Assembly: GCA_951812925.1 (NCBI GenBank)
Contig: OX638368.1
Location: 17,857,187 to 17,921,186, forward strand
Origin: Calliopum simillimum
Taxonomy: Eukaryota; Arthropoda; Insecta; Diptera; Lauxaniidae
Length of the DNA stretch: 64,000 nucleotides
Direction: 5' to 3'
Shown here in pieces: positions 55,201 through 62,936 of this stretch. A program made the position numbers and the translations under genes. Below the pieces are notes generated by a model, which saw only the letters and a list, made by a program, of their open reading frames with translations, searched no databases and was not told the DNA's origin. How positions within the stretch are numbered: position 1 is the first letter of the stretch; each line of letters opens with the position of its first letter.

Positions 55201-58200
55201 ATTTTTATGATAGCTGCGTACCATTAGAAGTAAGACTTTTTGGTTTACACGCGGAAGTAAGTGCGAATAGAAATCGCAAAATTTGGCACAGATGAAGCCT
55301 CCCACGTGTCGAAACCTCCCCTTTTACCCTATATGTATTTATAACATATGTATTTGCAACGTGACACTCATGACAAAGGTTGACAGCTATGACCTTTTTT
55401 TATGTTTTTCAAAGAAAGCTTCATTTATAATAATTAAGCTGATCGCATTTGAAACAAAAAGAATTTCGCATTTACGATGTGACACTCATGACAATGTTTG
55501 AAAATCATTAGCTTATCCTTTTATGGCGTGTTTTTATAAGAAAGGTAATATTTGAATAATGAAGTTGATGGCATTTGAAAACAAACGACGTGACACTCAT
55601 GAAAATGATTCACACTCATGATCTTTTTCTTTTCGTGCGTATTTTTGAAAAAGGTTATATGTATTTATAATAACAAAGCTGATCGCATTTGAAAACAATA
55701 AGAATTTCATATTTGCAACGTGACACTCATGACAATGATTGACATCCATGATTTTTAATTTTCTGTCGTGTTCTTACAAGAAAGGTTTTTTTTTATAATG
55801 TTAAAGCTGATCGCATTTGAAACGAAAAGAATTTTCCATTTACGATGTGACACTCATGACAATGATCGACAATCATTACCTTAGCCTTTTATGGCGTATT
55901 TTTGTAAAAAACGTTATATTTATAATAATAAAGCTGATCGCATTTGAAGAAAATAAGAATTTCTTATTTGCAACGTGACACTCATGACAATGATTGACAT
56001 CAATGAATTTTTTTCCTTTTCTGGCGAGTTTTTGCAAGAATTGTTCTATTTATAATAATAAAGCTGAACGCACTTGAAAATTATAGGAAAATGTGACACT
56101 CATGACAATGAAACAGTAACCAAAAGACTTTTTGTTTTGCCGCCGATCTGAAATTTTATGCTTAATTATGGTACAGTATTCTAATTTTTTTTCTACACGC
56201 TGTAATCTTCTCTGACCAAATTATCGACGAAGCAGTTACGTTTACCATGTTGTTTTTTTACGCAGACAAGCTTAAATAAATTCCATGCGCAGAAGAACTG
56301 TTTTTACTGCTTCGAGAATATGACTCATCTTAGATAATTTAAACAAAGAAGTAATTTTCAAGTGTTGATTCATCAAAAAATAGAATTCTATTGACTTTTG
56401 GGACCGTGGCACTCAGGACAAGATTTAAATGGACAGTGTTATGCAATAACGAGTCAACCCACTTGAAATTAGTTTTGAGATATTTATGTTTTTTTGTAGA
56501 TGGTACAAACCATGTGTAAACGATCAAGAAATTTGTTCATGGAATCCGATTTGGCTATAAATTGGCATAAGCAATAGTTGCATAGTGGAAAAAATTACTA
56601 CCAAATATTTTTTCAAAATTTAAAAAAATGGCGGAGATATGGGACTTTGAAATTTTTAGGTTAGTTTTTTTTGAGAAGCTATAACTTCGGTTGCATTTAT
56701 CCAATTTTCAATTTTATGGTGTTAAATGGTTTGTCTTAAAACAGACTTTAAAATAAAAACTAAAAAACATTTTTTTTTTTTTTTTATATATAGTTTACAC
56801 TGAAAAAAAAAATTTAAATTGAGTTTCCCAAAATACGTCCTTTTTAATATTTTTTATTTTTCTTGTAAAAAAAGCTACAAGTGTAACTTACCAGTCCTCC
56901 AAAAATTGGAGTGGGCCTCCCAGTGGTTCTCCAGAAAAACAATAAAATGTAGCATCTTCCCCAATTTTTCAGTACATTTTTTTAATTTAAAATTTTTATT
57001 AAAAAAAATTTTCAAATGCTGAAAATAGTTTATTGACTGATTTTTTGCTTGTATAGTACTAATATAAGTACCAACGCACTTTTTTCAAATTCAAATTAAC
57101 GTTTAATAAAAAATTTCAAATTCAAAAAAATTGTACTGAAAAATTGCGGCAAAAGCTACATTTTATTGTTTTTCTGGAGAACCACTGGGAGGCCCACTCC
57201 AATTTTTGGAGGACTGGTAAGTTACACTTGTAGCTTTTTTTACAAGAAAAATAAAAAATATTAAAAAGGACGTATTTTGGGAAACTCAATTTAAATTTTT
57301 TTTTTCAATGTAAACTATATATATAAAAAAAAAAAAAATGTTTTCTAGTTTTTATTTTAAAGTCTGTTTTAAGACAAACCATTTAACACCATAAAATTGA
57401 AAATTGGATAAATGCAACCGAAGTTATAGCTTCTCAAAAAAAACTAACCTAAAAATTTCAAAGTCCAATATCTCCGCCATTTTTTTAAATTTTGAAAAAA
57501 TATTTGGTAGTAATTTTTTCCACTATGCAACTATTGCTTATGCCAATTTATAGCCAAATCGGATGCCATAAAAAAAATCTTGATCGTTTTGAAATGGTTT
57601 GTACCAGATGTCGTAGAACAAATGATATGAAAATGTCAAATAAATTTTGTTGTTTTCAACCTCTTACTAACAATATTTAGGTTCGGTTTTTTAAAAATAG
57701 GTGCTTCTTCATATTTAGGATCGAACTGCATTCATAAGTCGAAAAAAATTTGTTTGAGGGTTGACTCGTTATTGCATAACAGTGTCCAAATATCATATTA
57801 AAGAGCATAAAATTGAAGATCGGTGGCAGAAAATAAAGTGTTCTTAAAAATGTATACTGTCATGAGTGTCACGTCGCAAAAATGGCAAAAAGGTTGATAA
57901 ACTAAAATATCAACAAGATATTATTTTGGATAATTTTCAAAAAAAAGCTTTTCTAGCACAAACTCGTGAAAAAAAGCAAAATTGTCATGAGTGTCACGCA
58001 ATTTATTAAAAAACTTAATTTACAACTTACCAATCGATGGCGGCATACCACGATGTGGTGCTATATATGGGCCAGTACCACTGCCACCATTATAATGATG
58101 GCTTGTGCCATTGTAACCATTCGCTGGAGCATAATGTTGAGGTGGCTGTTGTGCATATGGATTAATATTGACAGCACCGCCACCGTTACCACCACCACCA

Positions 58201-61200
58201 CCACTGCTGCTACTATTGTTGTATGAAGTTTGCATGCTGGCACCATTCGGACCCTGATGTGGTGAGCCAGGCGTCTGTTGTGAATAGTGATGATGTGCCG
58301 AAGAGGGTGGATAATAAAAACCATTTGGTGAACGTGGAGAGCCAGGTTCCTGATGAAAGAAATAAATTTATATTAAAAGGATTTTACAATATGTACACAG
58401 TAAAAATTTAAGTTTAATTTTAAAACCGAAAAGTATTTATATAGGACAATGCCAAAAAAAGCATTAACTTTAAACAATTTTGGAATAAATTTCAAACTTT
58501 TTTGGAAGGAAATCGGAATTTAATACCAAAAAAGTCTAAAATCAATAGGTACTAAAGGGAATCAAAAGTAAGAAAACCAAACTATAATTTTTTAGTGTTT
58601 GTAATGTAAAAGCGTAAGAAACATTTCCTTACCCCATTTTCCCATTGTCCAGCTCCACCCTGCATCGGTGGACGATAATTTTTCGGTTTCGGTGGTGGTA
58701 CCGGCTTAAATGGTCCACCGCTGCTATTGCTATTCGGTGTGCCACTACCGCCGCTGCCACCATTGATATTCGGTGGTGGTACAACCATATGTGGATTCTT
58801 CGGAAGTTTACTGTAATCAGCTTGAGAGGCGGAATTGTTGCGACTGTTTGTAGTGATCATGATGATGATGTGGCGTGAGCAACGTAGACGTAGGCGTGAT
58901 CATGATGCGTTACATTTTTGACATTGGCAATGATGATAGAGAGTGGGGGGACAAAGGATATTAAAGAAATAAACATAAATGATAAAATGATATATAAAAA
59001 TACAAAAAAACAGAAACAAAGTAAAAGCAAAAGAGAAAGCAATTAAAAGCACAATAAATTAAAATCGTTTTTTCGTTTTTTATTAGAGATCAACACGTTC
59101 GATTTAATACAGTGGGACAAAATTTACAAATGCATTACAAATTACACAGCACAAATAAATGCATGTATCTTTTGTTAATTCGAAAAATCAATAGAATTTG
59201 ACACGTATGTGTGTGTGTGAATTTCTTTTAGACAAGTGTATCATATGTAGCAAAAGCATGAAAAACAGAACGACGCATTTGCGGACGCATTAACGCATGC
59301 GCAGCGATGTATTTAGTGGGACCATTGTTGGTTATGTTGGTGGTGTTGTTATTGCGTTTAAAGCTGTTGGCAGTACAAACAGTGGTGGCGGGTAAAAAGG
59401 GCACAAAAGCGTAATTCGCTGGTGGTGTTGCCGCCGAACCAATACGTCTATATTGCAGACGCAGTGGTTGACGTAAATGCGGATAATATCTTTTGTTTAG
59501 TGGACATTGGACAATTTGAAAACACAAATTATATATAGATAAACAAGCACGTCATACAGGGTGTTTCATATTTACGTGTTATTATAATTTAGTTGCCATG
59601 CAGTTAGTTTTATATCAATTTTAAATGAAAAGAAAAATTTAAAATTCAATAAATAAATTAAAAGAAAAGAGGTAAAAATTTACAATCAGCCTTAATTTAA
59701 AATAATTTTTATTAAAATCACTATTCAACTTTTTTGTTTTTGCTACAAGATTGAAGGAGACTTGCTTGAGAACTTTTGTTGAAATTTTTGAATTTTGAGT
59801 TATTTGTCTATAGAGGCATTCTGATTGCTGAAATGCCTAGTAAGGGTGTAACCTTTGGCCTGGCCAAACATCAAATACCCTACACTACAGCTACTTTTTT
59901 ATACCTGCGCAAGGACAAAGTGAATATACCCTTGGGTGTAGGGTATAAAAACTACTCCATCAATGTTTCGAATTTGAATTATTCAAACTAATCGTATGAT
60001 TCGAACCCTTAGAGCAATTCGAACTATTAAAATTATTCCAATTTTTAGAACAGTTCGAATTAATCCAGTTTTTTGAGCTATTCGAGTAATTTAATCTCTT
60101 CAATCTTTCTAAATTTTTGGAATTAACTGATGTATTTAAGCTACTTATTCGAATTATTCGAACATTTGAAATCAGTCGAACAAATCGATGTATTCATTGA
60201 AATACAAATTATTTAAACTATCCCAACAGTTTAAACTGTTTGAAAGATTATTTAAATTATCCGAACTAAGAGTGTTTTAATTTTACAAACTATTTGAATT
60301 ATTTGAATTATCATAATTATTCGAACTATTTGAACTCTCCGAATCATAAGATTTATTTATACTATTCGTTTTATTCAAACTATTCGAGTCATTTGAAATA
60401 CAAGAGCTATTCAAAATATTTGATATGCTAGAATTCTTCGAACTATTAAGATTATTCGAACTATTTGAATTATGCAAAAAAATGTAAATTCGAATTATTC
60501 GAACTATCTTTAGAACTAAGTATATGCATTATTTAAACGAATCAAGTTATTTCAATTACTTTAACTTTAAAAACTATTGATACTATTAATATTTCTTGGA
60601 TTTCATTCCATCTATTCGGACTTCACGAACTTTTTGAATTCCAAAGTTTCGATTTATTCCAAATATCCACATCAAACAAATTAATCTAACTAATCGAACT
60701 AAACGAACTATTCGAACTTTTTGAAAAAAGCCGAATTTATTTGAATTTTTGGAATTCATTGAACTATGTGTTCTAATTATCCGAATTATTGGAATTATTG
60801 AAACTTTCCGAATTTGTCCAGCTATTGGAATTCTTTGATTTATAAAGATTTTCCGACTGTATTCAAATTATTGACTCTATTCGAATCATTCAAATTTTTA
60901 GAATTCTTTGAACTATTCAAATTATCCAAATTTATTGGAAGTATTAAATTATATATATCCGAATTGGTGCGGCTATTTGAACTATTTTCTTTGAACTATT
61001 AAAATTATTCAGATATGTTTAAATTTTTAAAATTATTCCAACTTTTTAAGTTCTTTGATCTGTTCAAATTATCCGAATTTATTTGAATTATTTAAATTAT
61101 CCGAACTATTTCTACTCTATGAGTTCTTTGAACTATTCAAGTTATCTGCATTTATTTAAATTATCTGAACTTTTCTAATTACATAAATTCTTTGAGCTAT

Positions 61201-62936
61201 TCAAATTATATGAATCTATTTGAATTATTGAAACTATCAGCATTATTTAAATTTTATAATCCTTCCAGATATTTAAAGTTTTTGGACTATTAAAACTATC
61301 CGAACATATTTGAATTATTGGATTTATTTGAATTAATCCAAATGTTTGAATTTTTTGAAATCTTTAAAATATCGGAATTTATTTGGACTATTGAAACCAT
61401 CCTCATTTTTCCTACTGTATGAATTCTTTGAACTATTCAAATCATACGAAATTATTGAAATTATCCGAATTGATCCAGTTATTTGAATTCTTTTCTTTGA
61501 ACTATTCAAATTATCTGCATTTATTTGAATTATTGAAATTATCCGCATGCATGGTTGCTTCTGTATGAATTCTTTGATCCATTCAAATTATCTGAATTTA
61601 TTTGAGTTATTGAAATTATCAGCATTATCTGTTTGAATTTTTTGAACTATTTATTCTTTGAAATTTTTAAATTATCTGAATTTATTTGAATTATTGAAAT
61701 TATCCGAATTATTCCTACAATATGAAATCTTTCGACTATTAAAATTTGAATTAACTAAAAAGTTCCGATAACCGAAAAGTCCGATGCAAAAAAAGTTTTC
61801 AAGTATTTACGAGCAATTATCCTAAATTTGTAGCAATTTCAGCGTTGAATAGTAAGTTTCCGGTTAGTTTTAATTGACTACTTTTTTAAGCAAAAAAGAA
61901 AAATTTGCGCAATTATTATGACTTCATACCTGTATTTGCCATAGTCCGTCTTTGTTTCGACAATCTGTTTGCGCGGACTACCGTCAAGTCCCAGATTTGA
62001 TGGACGTTGAGGATGTCCATTGCGTGGATCTACAAACAAAACATTAAATAAACAGCCCACTTGGAAAATTTCACAAAAACTTACCAATATTCCGAGCAGC
62101 ATTCATATCATGATATTGTGGTCGACCAGGACTACTCTGACGATTCAAATCATTTGCACCAACAAAATTTCTTGCATGATGATCATGCGTACTGCGCGCA
62201 TATTCAGGTGCATTCGAATTGATACCGATCGCTGGTAATGGACGTCCGCTGCTGTTTAAGAACGAACAAAAATTAAAAAGAAAAAAAATTATAGATATCA
62301 GACAAAACAGAACTCTCAAGCATAAACTCTACGCTCTACATAGCGCGAGAGCAACACATACTTTGCATTCGGTACTGACTTAAGATCATCTGGTGCATTC
62401 GGTCCTAATCTGCCTAAATTTTGCATTGTCAGCTGCGCTGTATTGTATGAGTCATATGATGAGACGCTATCATAGGAGCCATTCTGTTGTGCGTTAATGC
62501 CCGCCGTCGCTGGATGCTTACCAGCGGCAGCATTCATACGCGCCTGTCGCTCCAATGAAGCTTGCTGACGATCCATTGAATCGGTTGCATTATTACGTGT
62601 TATATATTCCGCTTGTACATCAGCACTCACAATAGGTTTGCCAAAGAGACGTTCTTGCGCTGAACGTCCAATTGTGCCACCACCGCCACCGGAACTGCTC
62701 GTACGCATTGATGCTGCTGGTATTGGCATATCACCGGGTTCTGGTTTCGATTGTCGATCAATGCGTGGCGGTAAATCAGGTGCATTTATGCCATAAAGTG
62801 ATTGTGGTCGTGCTGTGGCGATTGCAGCTGCTGCGGTTACTGCTTCTGTACCACCCGGCATAAAACCACCATATTTGCTGGTATCCATTGTTTGGCGACG
62901 ACTTGCCGGTGGATTGATTGAATGGTCATAGGGATT
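42978..62936 (-). CDS. pyd: polychaetoid (ZO-1 homologue), C-terminal two thirds
   Basis: Eight exons on the minus strand, each joined in phase: 62936-62362, 62251-62085, 62029-61930, 58843-58633, 58349-58031, 53876-53747, 49605-47312 and 43201-42978. Together they give 1,339 residues plus stop. This is the region after the MAGUK core: proline-, glycine- and glutamine-rich segments ('VVPPPNINGGSGG', 'PPPPPPLGDQY'), seven 'YQ(S/T)R(R/K)E'-type motifs, and a C-terminal ZU5 domain ('RGIFDSIGGTLS', 'IPAGAIPQGVRQEIYFTV', 'ETMLSPLVMCGPQGLEFLVPV', ending VKVDHF). ZO-1 family proteins scaffold cell junctions and link them to actin. The PDZ, SH3 and guanylate-kinase exons lie beyond the right edge; the first listed exon begins in phase 0. 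Introns are very uneven, from 55 bp (62084-62030) to over 4 kb, the long ones full of repeats. Confidence 0.93.
43202..43890. other. pyd last intron, part 1
   Basis: AT-rich intron sequence. An 81-codon minus frame over 43767-44012 is a by-product of the MITE that follows. Confidence 0.4.
43891..44016. repeat. MITE with TATCGTGAATAAATATTCCC ends
   Basis: Left GGATTATCGTGAATAAATAT then TCCCCGGGGAA-like core; the right is the complement ATTCCCCGGGAATATTTATTCGC. The centre holds two copies of GCAGT(C/G)...TGCATTCTCCATTG. One diverged end is also present at 20045-20085. Confidence 0.8.
44017..44829. other. pyd last intron, part 2
   Basis: No supported gene. Frames here are short and unconserved in appearance. 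Confidence 0.35.
44830..45200 (-). mobile_element. DINE-1/Helitron-like element, copy 2
   Basis: Read on the minus strand the 3' end is TTTGGCCAGGCCAAAGGTTA then CCCCCCTACTAG followed by T: hairpin plus CTAG. The interior carries 'ATATGGGAGGTGCAACGCCT', the complement of the minisatellite phrase, and the 'CAGACAGACGGACATGGCTA...TGATCAAGAATATATATACC' block common in fly dispersed repeats. Confidence 0.75.
45362..46093 (+). mobile_element. Internally deleted mariner element
   Basis: Both ends carry the same 30-bp inverted repeat (TTGGGTGTACAACTTTGCTT...), and TA is present on both sides (45360-45361 and 46094-46095). At 732 bp it is far shorter than the roughly 1.3 kb of complete mariners. It keeps the transposase start (ATG at 45534, MSVYVPNSRHLREVLLF) fused at an A-run to the C-terminal half. 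Confidence 0.9.
45534..46017 (+). pseudogene. Mariner transposase remnant (N-terminus fused out of frame to catalytic C-terminus)
   Basis: The first 22 codons (45534-45600) are the mariner N-terminus. After an A-rich junction at about 45600 the reading continues only in a different frame, from 'GETITGDRY' to the stop at 46017. That part has 'ILQHDNARPHVA' (second catalytic D) and 'HPPYSPDVAPSDFHLFRSM' (third D of the DD34D triad), and ends 'LPERWEKVVASDGQYFE'. The region with the helix-turn-helix and the first catalytic D is deleted. It can make no active enzyme but keeps ends that another mariner might mobilise. Confidence 0.9.
46096..47311. other. pyd last intron, part 3
   Basis: AT-rich. 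Two copies of a GACTTAAG(A/T)CCTT-like phrase near 46150 and 46340 may be a diverged inverted repeat. A scrap of the 'gagcaag-gat-tgatagaaaa-ccaagttcagattcgtaa' dispersed repeat is at 46692-46755. CA-rich microsatellite at 47150-47175. No gene is seen. Confidence 0.35.
47312..49605 (-). CDS. pyd: pyd large exon: proline/glutamine-rich region, Tyr repeats, first half of ZU5
   Basis: The acceptor CTCTTCAG precedes CGAAATGGAG, and the donor AATG/GTTTGT ends the exon. The 764-codon stretch opens with a poly-Pro block and a Gln/His-rich tract (QQHQQQQHQQHQ). It then has a basic segment (IKKKSMLKSPLTAIKNAI, 'LRRMNSMVEPERKPKSSIKRQRS') suited to actin or membrane binding. The Tyr motifs follow (IYQSRQG, VYQSRREM, LYQSRKEM, IYQTRREV, IYQTRREA, VYVSKRD, IYESKEE). 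After a long acidic stretch the ZU5 domain begins near the end. The ATG at 49601 is internal; the exon continues the upstream frame. Plus-strand frames over it are shadows. Confidence 0.93.
49606..53746. other. pyd 4.1-kb intron
   Basis: No gene supported. An imperfect palindrome lies at 51365-51555. The 52050-52130 part repeats the 'tacatgatagat-aaaa-ctgaatctgacc' dispersed phrase. CA-rich microsatellite at 52405-52430. The rest is AT-rich and featureless. Confidence 0.4.
51365..51555. repeat. Imperfect palindrome in a pyd intron
   Basis: GTTGCTGTGCAGAG...ATGGTAATTTTAAGATGAA...ATGAAA is matched by TTTCATGACTTCATCTTAAAATTGCCAT...CTTCTGCAGGCAA. The arms are about 75 bp with mismatches. Confidence 0.65.
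53747..53876 (-). CDS. pyd: pyd 130-nt exon
   Basis: The acceptor TTCACAG precedes GAAATCTCCC, and the donor is ATGAG/GTAAGT. Joined to its neighbours it reads ...PSIG-NLPPHTPERHALDLAG...RKPQIGSAGHHHNM-SEMELYNN. Both junctions keep phase, which fixes the connection between the low-complexity exons and the large exon. Confidence 0.93.
54660..54990 (-). pseudogene. Decayed coding fragment with acidic reading frame
   Basis: On the minus strand 54975-54840 reads ...GFVKCKWEDSTTEIYTYDSI and then an acidic SDFSQDMEF stretch to a stop. After a one-base shift the reading goes on with 'ESCLELVQGSDLPDPNDLLN' and 'APIEDDIPDFRSP' to about 54690. The phrase quality and lower AT content suggest a real ancestral protein. 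I do not recognise the family; a transposon-carried gene is possible. Confidence 0.35.
55340..56110. repeat. Seven-unit tandem array, 111-130-bp units
   Basis: Each unit holds CGTGACACTCATGACA, a variable 'ttgaca-tcatga' tail, 'tttttgtaagaaaggtta', 'tataataataaagctgatcgcatttga' and 'aataagaatttc'. Motif starts at 55361, 55479, 55590, 55720, 55847, 55975 and 56093 give spacings of 118, 111, 130, 127, 128 and 118 bp. Confidence 0.85.
56431..57795. repeat. 1.36-kb near-perfect palindrome inside a pyd intron
   Basis: The left arm from GGACAGTGTTATGCAATAAC (56431) to about 57010 is mirrored by the right arm from about 57100 to 57795. Long exact blocks pair, for example AGTGGTTCTCCAGAAAAACA, TTACCAGTCCTCCAAAAATT and CTATAACTTCGGTTGCATTT. 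The high identity of arms of about 600 bp implies recent formation, gene conversion or an assembly artefact. Confidence 0.9.
58031..58349 (-). CDS. pyd: pyd 319-nt exon, Gly/His/Pro-rich
   Basis: The acceptor CATCAG precedes GAACCTGG, and the donor is GATTG/GTAAGT. It encodes EPGSPRSPNGFYYPPSSAHHHY, then a Ser/Gly run (SSSSGGGGGNGGG) and YAQQPPQHY. The length is 106 codons plus one base, in phase with both neighbours. Frames on the plus strand and the other minus frame are shadows. Confidence 0.92.
58633..58843 (-). CDS. pyd: pyd 211-nt exon
   Basis: The acceptor CTACAAACAG precedes TCGCAACAATTCC, and the donor is AATGGG/GTAAGG. The reading is (S)RNNSASQADYSKLPKNPHMV, the VPPPNINGGSGG run, and 'PPPKPKNYRPPMQGGAGQWENG'. 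The ATG at 58860 lies upstream of the acceptor and is not used. Confidence 0.9.
58844..59227. other. pyd intron, proximal part
   Basis: AT-rich with ATGATGATG and CATGATCACG patches. Contains TGTGTGTGTG near 59210. No gene is seen. Confidence 0.4.
59228..59489 (-). CDS. Candidate alternative terminal exon of pyd
   Basis: An open frame with ordinary, non-AT-biased codon use runs to a TAA at 59228. Spliced from the donor at 61930 (which ends TACAG, phase 2) to the acceptor AAACAAAAG at 59490, it continues in frame as Y-R-YYPHLRQPLRLQYRRIGS. It ends with an Asn/Thr-rich stretch and 'HAFATYDTLV'. This would make a form lacking everything downstream, including ZU5. The acceptor's pyrimidine tract is poor, so it could instead be an unspliced relic or an independent fragment. 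Confidence 0.4.
59490..59836. other. pyd intron, AT-rich spacer
   Basis: Nothing supported. Confidence 0.35.
59837..59950 (-). mobile_element. DINE-1/Helitron-like 3' end, copy 3
   Basis: On the minus strand: GATGTTTGGCCAGGCCAAAG, then GTTACACCCTTACTAG. It has the same hairpin and CTAG terminus as at 38832 and 44830. The truncated body (about 110 bp) ends in CTACACCCAAGGGTATATTC. Confidence 0.7.
59955..61760. repeat. 1.8-kb degenerate 9-bp satellite (TTCGAACTA-like)
   Basis: The whole stretch is built of GAA(C/T)TATT(C/T)-type nonamers, diverged and sometimes inverted (for example TCGAACTAAACGAACTATTC near 60692). Because 9 bp is three codons, frames through it encode Asn/Ser-rich peptides, such as the minus frame at 60283-60477. 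These are repeat products, not genes. Confidence 0.85.
61930..62029 (-). CDS. pyd: pyd 100-nt exon
   Basis: The acceptor GTTTGTAG precedes ATCCACGC, and the donor is TACAG/GTATGA. It encodes (D)PRNGHPQRPSNLGLDGS and PRKQIVETKTDYGKY(S). The upstream intron is only 55 nt. Confidence 0.92.
62085..62251 (-). CDS. pyd: pyd 167-nt exon with tandem NAGNAG acceptor
   Basis: The 3' splice site reads AACAGCAG, so either AG can be used. The exon then starts with C (62251) or three bases later (62248), adding or removing one serine (N-S-G-R against N-G-R). It encodes RPLPAIGINSNAPEYARSTH and '...NDLNRQSSPGRPQYHDMNAARNI'. The donor is ATTG/GTAAGT. Confidence 0.92.
62362..62936 (-). CDS. pyd: pyd 575-nt exon, most N-terminal exon in the window
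   Basis: The acceptor CCTAAAG precedes AATCCCTATG, so the frame begins NPYDHSINPPASRRQTMDTS in phase 0. The ATG at 62888 is internal. It contains 'GGFMPGG', an Ala-rich run, 'DLPPRIDRQSKPEPGD', a Gly run and 'SYDSVSSYDSYN'. The donor is GCAAA/GTATGT; reading past it reaches a stop within 16 codons. Confidence 0.92.

Larger units (their letters stand above)
53877..58030. repeat. pyd intron filled by an element with CGTGACACTCATGACA motifs
   Basis: Twelve copies of (A/G)(C/T)GTGACACTC(A/G)TGAC lie between 54151 and 58000. Nine clean forward copies are at about 54153, 54343, 55361, 55479, 55590, 55720, 55847, 55975 and 56093; a degenerate one is at 56405; two are reversed at about 57858 and 57985. 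A second motif, GA(C/A)(A/G)AA(T/A)CCTCCC or its complement, recurs at 54425, 54600, 54630, 54945, 54962 and 55290-55320. The element occupies nearly all of the 4.15-kb intron; its exact ends are not clear. Confidence 0.75.

Noticed and set aside
55340..56110. Regular spacing of a 16-bp motif suggested a CRISPR-like array
   Set aside because: The host is eukaryotic, the intervening 95-115 bp are themselves repeated rather than unique spacers, and no cas genes exist.
60283..60477. Asn/Ser-rich 64-aa minus-strand frame
   Set aside because: Pure product of the 9-bp satellite; every period is three codons.
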